The notes under the pieces: generated by a model | The model's database searches: none | Told to the model about the DNA's origin: nothing | Seen by the model: only the letters and a program-made list of their open reading frames with translations | Program-made: the position numbers and the translations under genes | NCBI GenBank assembly: GCA_031265205.1 | Contig: JAISCZ010000057.1 | Span: forward strand, 1 to 47,529 | Length of the DNA: 47,529 nucleotides | Reading direction: 5' to 3' | Source of the DNA: Deltaproteobacteria bacterium | Lineage (GTDB): Bacteria > Desulfobacterota > Desulfarculia > Adiutricales > Adiutricaceae | Part shown: piece by piece, positions 44,802 through 47,529 of the stretch | How the letters are laid out: the number at the start of each line of letters is the position of its first letter | Numbering within the stretch: position 1 is the first letter of the stretch

Positions 44802-45584
44802 TTAAGGCAGGATCTGGAAATGCAGGGAAGTTCCATAGTCCTCTTTCGCGCAGCGCGACGGGTCGTCAAAGGGTTTTTCGGCCCGCGCCGTCACGATCCA
44901 CTCGCCATCCACGGTCGGAACCACGGTCACCAGGCCGTCGCGGTCCGTCAGCCCGTAAAAGGCGCGCGCTTCCGGGGACCCGGCGATTTCCTCCAAACCG
45001 GCGTAGCGGGCGTAAACCGGGGCGCCGGCCAAAGGCTCGCCGCGCCAGAGGAGTTTTAAGGGGAGCGGGCCGCCGGGCTTGACGGTCGCGGGATTGGCCA
45101 GGGGGATTATTTCCAAGGGCAAGCCCACGGGGACGCTAACCGCCGCGGGGTCCGCGAGCGCGCCCACGTTCGCGACGCCCTTGGCGCTCTCCACGTAAAG
45201 GCCGCAGGAAACGCCGCCGGGGGTCTCGTTGAGGGGCTTCATGGACCAGCCGTCCGGGGTTGAGGTCCAGAAAATCGGTTCCACGTCAGCCACCGCGAGA
45301 TAAGTTCCGGCCGGGACGGCGCTCTCCGTGACCCAAGCGTAATTGGGCTCCGCGGGGAGCAAGGGAATCTCGCCGCTCGGGCCCACGAGCTTAACTTTAA
45401 AGAAGGGATATTCCTCGGCGGGAATGGGTTCCCAAGCCGGGAAATGGTGGCCGTAACCCACGATAAGTTTAAATGGTTCCCCCGCCGCGGGGCTGTCGGC
45501 GGAAGTCCAAAGGTCATGGGCGCGGGCGAGGCCCGCTACCCCGATTAAAGACAGAAGGGCTCCAAAAAACGTTATGGCTCGCAT
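44802..45584 (-). CDS. NikK-like periplasmic protein (DUF4198)
   Basis: A 260-residue exported protein: signal peptide ITFFGALLSLIGVAGLARA, then the mature start HDLWTS, the His-initial sequence typical of DUF4198/NikK. Such proteins accompany NikMNQO-type nickel/cobalt ECF transporters and are thought to bind metal in the periplasm. Strands include FKLIVGYGHHFP, YAWVTESAVPAGTY and PLPLKLLWRGEPLAGAPVYARY, a beta-sandwich pattern. AGGAG lies 5 bases before the ATG at 45584. It follows the NikL-like gene at 138 bp; no ECF genes (nikM/N/Q/O) are in the window. The ligand, Ni or Co, is inferred from the family and the neighbouring cobalt genes. Confidence 0.78.
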   Translation of the reverse strand: MRAITFFGALLSLIGVAGLARAHDLWTSADSPAAGEPFKLIVGYGHHFPAWEPIPAEEYPFFKVKLVGPSGEIPLLPAEPNYAWVTESAVPAGTYLAVADVEPIFWTSTPDGWSMKPLNETPGGVSCGLYVESAKGVANVGALADPAAVSVPVGLPLEIIPLANPATVKPGGPLPLKLLWRGEPLAGAPVYARYAGLEEIAGSPEARAFYGLTDRDGLVTVVPTVDGEWIVTARAEKPFDDPSRCAKEDYGTSLHFQILP

Positions 45585-45672
45585 AATGTCTCCTTAAACG
45601 AGGGAATGAAAAGAGGCGGAAACTTGGAAAGGCGCCCTCGCGCCTTTCCCGCCCTGGGCCGTCCCCCCGCGG

Positions 45673-45705
45673 GCCTTCCGCGAGGGGGAGCGCGGCCCTT
45701 TAAAA
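45673..45705. repeat. GC-rich inverted repeat between NikL-like and NikK-like genes
   Basis: Arms built from CCCCCGCGG and CCGCGAGGGGG pair imperfectly in the 138-base gap between the two genes. It could reduce or tune read-through into the NikK-like gene. No U-tract is seen on the minus strand. Confidence 0.4.
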
Positions 45706-45722
45706 GCCGCTGGGGCCTTAGG

Positions 45723-46280
45723 TTAGGCGCGCGCGGGAGGCCGGGCGCGCCGGCGGACGCGCGCCGCGACGAAAAAGACGTTCAGGATGAGGCTTAGGCC
45801 TAAAAGCGCCTCCATGGCGCCCGGGCGGGCGCCGCCGCGCCTCGCCAGGGGGGCCTGGTCCCCTTCCCCGGAAGCCGCGCCCGCCTCCCCTAAAGTCGCG
45901 CCGGGCGCGGCCTGAGGCGAAACATAAGTTTCCCCGGAGACGAAATGGCCCTGGCCGTCAGAGACCTCAAAGCGCCACTGGCCGGAAACGTTGGGACGGA
46001 ACGCGAAATAGCCCAGCTTGTCCGTCCGACCCTTCTGAAAAGGAATATTCGCGCTCTCCGGGCCAATGACGGAAACCGCGGCGTAGGCCATGGGAGTCCC
46101 GTCGGAATAAAAAAAGGAAAAGGCGACGGTCTCGCCGCCGGGGACCTGGACCCAATCCACGCCGTGGGCGCGGGCCGTGGGCGCGGCGCCCAGCGCGAGC
46201 CAAACGGCGAACGCGAGGGCGGCTCGCGCGAGCGACCCCGTTCTCCCCATCCCCCCACTCTTCCTCAAATCCCAAACCAT
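45723..46280 (-). CDS. NikL-like membrane-anchored periplasmic protein
   Basis: A 185-residue protein from the ATG at 46280, chosen because TTGGAGG lies 5 bases upstream. It has a signal-type N-terminus (AALAFAVWLALGAAPTARA) followed by HGVDWVQV, then a carboxypeptidase-regulatory-like beta domain: VAFSFFYSDGTPMAYAAVSV, KGRTDKLGYFAFRP, GQWRFEVSDGQGHFV. Near the C-terminus a second hydrophobic helix (EALLGLSLILNVFFVAA) anchors it. This layout, paired with a DUF4198 gene, matches NikL of NikKL-containing nickel/cobalt ECF systems. A terminator-like hairpin sits about 30 bases before the start. Confidence 0.72.
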   Translation of the reverse strand: MVWDLRKSGGMGRTGSLARAALAFAVWLALGAAPTARAHGVDWVQVPGGETVAFSFFYSDGTPMAYAAVSVIGPESANIPFQKGRTDKLGYFAFRPNVSGQWRFEVSDGQGHFVSGETYVSPQAAPGATLGEAGAASGEGDQAPLARRGGARPGAMEALLGLSLILNVFFVAARVRRRARPPARA

Positions 46281-46304
46281 GAGCGCCTCCAAAAGGCGCG
46301 GACA

Positions 46305-46332
46305 CAAAAAAAACCGCCTCCCCGCGCGCGGG
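46305..46332 (-). terminator. Terminator-like hairpin just upstream of the NikL-like gene
   Basis: On the minus strand a stem CCGC..CCCGCG / CGCGGGG..GCGG (with G-U pairs) is followed by about eight U (near 46312-46305). Its U-run ends about 25 bases before the NikL-like ATG. Either it ends an upstream transcript or it is an attenuator controlling the NikL/NikK-like genes. Confidence 0.55.
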
Positions 46333-46846
46333 AAAGCGGCCTTCGTGGCCTCGCTGCAAAAAAAGCGAAAACGTAAATTGTGTCGCCCCGGGGCCGTTTT
46401 CGTAACGGCCCGCGCGGGGAGGCGCGTCCCCGCCTCCGCCAAAGGGGAGGCGAGACGCGCGAGAAAAATATAGCCTTTTCCCCGGAAAAAAGCAAACGCC
46501 GCGGGCGCCGCCTCGCTCCGTGATACGCGCTAGCGCTCTTGTTTTTTGCGCGAGACCTCCATTACGCCTCGCGAGGGGGAAGAGCCGAGAGCGCGGAGAG
46601 CGACAAGAAGGAGAATTGGCGCGCGCGAATAACGCCCCGCGAATTATTTGGATAACGTTGATTTGACGGAAGCGAATTAAGAAAAAAAAGAAACTGAATT
46701 ATGGAATCAAAGGCAATTTTTAAAACCGCGCAAAAAAAACGCGCCGATTAATAAGATAGACAAGCTTCAGTCAAGTTCCAGAAAAAAATACCCGTCTTTG
46801 TGGGGACAATACTTTACGTTAATAACGGCGTGGAGAGGAGAATAAA
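46333..46846. other. Spacer between NikL-like gene and the IS element
   Basis: About 515 bases. The left part (to about 46470) contains additional hairpins on the minus strand, such as GGGCCGTT/AACGGCCC and GGCC/GGCC, that precede the terminator-like stem. The right part (46620-46846) is AT-rich with A-runs. No ORF is supported, and no known riboswitch consensus was recognised. Confidence 0.5.
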
Positions 46847-46886
46847 TTGACATACTCCCCGGAGCGAGTTCCTGGGGATTCCGGGA
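46847..46886 (-). ncRNA. Right-end hairpin, probable 3' part of an omega (TnpB guide) RNA
   Basis: Stem CCCC/GGGG with a loop of about 13 bases immediately downstream of the tnpB stop, ending TATGTCAA at 46847-46854 (complement). In TnpB systems the guide begins in the flanking DNA right after this end, here at about 46846 and below. Assigned from position and shape only. Confidence 0.5.
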
Positions 46887-47528
46887 TTAGCGAAGGACGC
46901 CGGTCGAGACCGGTCTTACCCTTTCTCCCCCGCGAGCCGACGCCCCGACTCGTTGGATATTCCTGGCGGCGCGCGCGTCACGATCATGATTGACGCCGCG
47001 CTTGATCCAAGTCCATCGCCTGGTCTTCGGATCAAGCTCGTCAAGGACATTCCCACGGGCGGAGCGGGTCTTGGAACTGAGGAAGAGAGGGGGATCTTGA
47101 CGAGCCCGGCCCCGTTTTTCAGGCGTTCCCAGCCGAAGGATCGACGCGAACGACGCGAAACCCAGGTCGGATACCTTTCTTCCCCAGAGACGCCGCGCGC
47201 CTTTCAGGCGCGGGTCCTCGACGCGGATCTCCGCGAAGTCGCGGGCCAGCCCGAGGGCGGTCTTGAAGTGGAAATCCTTCCTCCGCCACCCGACCTTCCC
47301 GCGTGTCCTGGCAAGGTCCAGCCTGGCCTTCTCACGGTCGCGGCTCCCTTTACTTCGCGAGAAAAGCTTCCCGCCCTTCGTCCGTATCTCGCTCGCGGCC
47401 CGCCTGAAGAATGGCGGCGACTCGATCCCGCTCCCGTCCGACCGCGAAAGGAAATCCCGCGGTCCGAAGTCGAGGCCGACGCTGTCGCCCGCTCTGGCCC
47501 CGACCGGCTTGAATTCCCAATCCGTCGC
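46887..47528 (-). CDS. tnpB: TnpB (IS605 OrfB) C-terminal part with altered zinc ribbon
   Basis: Read from the window's right edge, 213 codons are open and end at TAA (46887-46889). It is a TnpB RuvC-type nuclease: SVGLDFGPRDFLSRSDG (first catalytic Asp), FSRSKGSRDREKARL, WRRKDFHFKTAL, IRVEDP (catalytic Glu), SSKTRSARGNV, and HDRDARAARNI (last Asp). The zinc-ribbon cysteines are missing: where the family has SSKTCSxCGNV and WxCxxCGxxHDRD, this reads SSKTRSARGNV and WTWIKRGVNHDRD, so three Arg and one Trp replace four Cys. The reading frame itself is intact. The N-terminal part lies outside the window. Confidence 0.85.
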   Translation of the reverse strand, partial: ATDWEFKPVGARAGDSVGLDFGPRDFLSRSDGSGIESPPFFRRAASEIRTKGGKLFSRSKGSRDREKARLDLARTRGKVGWRRKDFHFKTALGLARDFAEIRVEDPRLKGARRLWGRKVSDLGFASFASILRLGTPEKRGRARQDPPLFLSSKTRSARGNVLDELDPKTRRWTWIKRGVNHDRDARAARNIQRVGASARGGERVRPVSTGVLR

Positions 47529-47529
47529 G

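Larger units (their letters stand above)
46847..47529 (-). mobile_element. IS200/IS605-type element, right end and partial tnpB, cut by the window edge
   Basis: The minus strand after the tnpB stop carries GAATCCCCAGGAACTCGCT then CCGGGGAGTATGTCAA, a hairpin ending in the ATGTCAA-type tip common at right ends of OrfB-carrying IS605 elements. In such elements the same DNA encodes the 3' part of the omega RNA that guides TnpB. The left end lies outside the window, so it is not known whether a tnpA is present. Confidence 0.75.

Noticed and set aside
46333..46470. NiCo or cobalamin riboswitch upstream of the NikL-like gene
   Set aside because: Hairpins are present, but neither the B12 box nor a recognisable NiCo core was found.
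1..47529. tRNA or rRNA genes
   Set aside because: Scanned the spacers for T-loop motifs and cloverleaf-like spacing by eye and found none; a tRNAscan run would settle it.

Overview
The window is 47.5 kb of a high-GC bacterial chromosome. Gene content fits a deltaproteobacterium (Desulfobacterota). The markers are a periplasmic CbiK-type cobaltochelatase beside a FecCD-class ABC transporter, a NikK/NikL-like pair of periplasmic proteins, an amphi-Trp protein beside a PhoU-kinase fusion, a bactofilin and a short CstA. Coding density is low for such an organism. Spacers of 0.4-1.8 kb are packed with CGCG/GCGC runs, and there are decayed transposases and a TnpB that has lost its zinc-ribbon cysteines. 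This suggests a host-associated or shrinking genome, perhaps of the insect-gut type; that lifestyle reading is inference only.

Layout. 0.4-5.7 kb (+): ilvA behind a promoter and a terminator-like leader hairpin, then guaA and pyrG separated by 5 bp. 6.5-7.5 kb (-): bactofilin and a small zinc-ribbon protein. 7.9-9.3 kb (+): a TsaC-type enzyme and a DedA protein. 9.5-14.4 kb (+): ileS and dnaX, 12 bp apart. 14.4-17.98 kb: an AT-richer, gene-poor insertion carrying a membrane-anchored Tli4-like protein (possible T6SS immunity) and an acidic Tyr-rich ORF. It separates dnaX from ybaB, which are usually neighbours. 18.0-22.3 kb (+): ybaB, a PHP-like His-rich protein, an amphi-Trp protein, a PhoU-phosphotransferase fusion and a lipoprotein. 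22.4-23.6 kb (-): ackA with a clear promoter. 24.7-26.2 kb (+): cstA. 26.35-29.3 kb (-): a large SWIM zinc-finger protein with a C-terminal HTH. 31.1-33.1 kb (+): a fused fructose-type PTS EIIA-EIIB-EIIC lacking the EIIB cysteine. 33.4-34.6 kb (-): malic enzyme. 34.8-35.6 kb: IS1634-like transposase remnant. 37.2-37.8 kb (+): pRiA4b ORF-3-family protein. 38.8-46.3 kb (-): a corrinoid/metal region with FecCD permease and ATPase, a cobalamin riboswitch, cbiK, a BtuF-like binding protein, a DUF808 protein and NikL/NikK-like proteins. 46.85-47.53 kb (-): the right end of an IS200/IS605-type element with a partial tnpB, running off the window.

How the genes work together. ilvA, guaA, pyrG, ileS, tsaC, dnaX and ybaB are housekeeping. 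ackA, the malic enzyme, cstA and the PTS protein point to fermentative carbon flow with pyruvate, acetate and peptide or pyruvate uptake. The 39-46 kb block handles cobalt/nickel and corrinoids: the riboswitch controls cobaltochelatase and a periplasmic binding protein, while the matching permease/ATPase lies upstream of the riboswitch. The least explained parts are the amphi-Trp/PhoU-kinase pair, the SWIM-HTH protein, the cysteine-less PTS and the cysteine-less TnpB.
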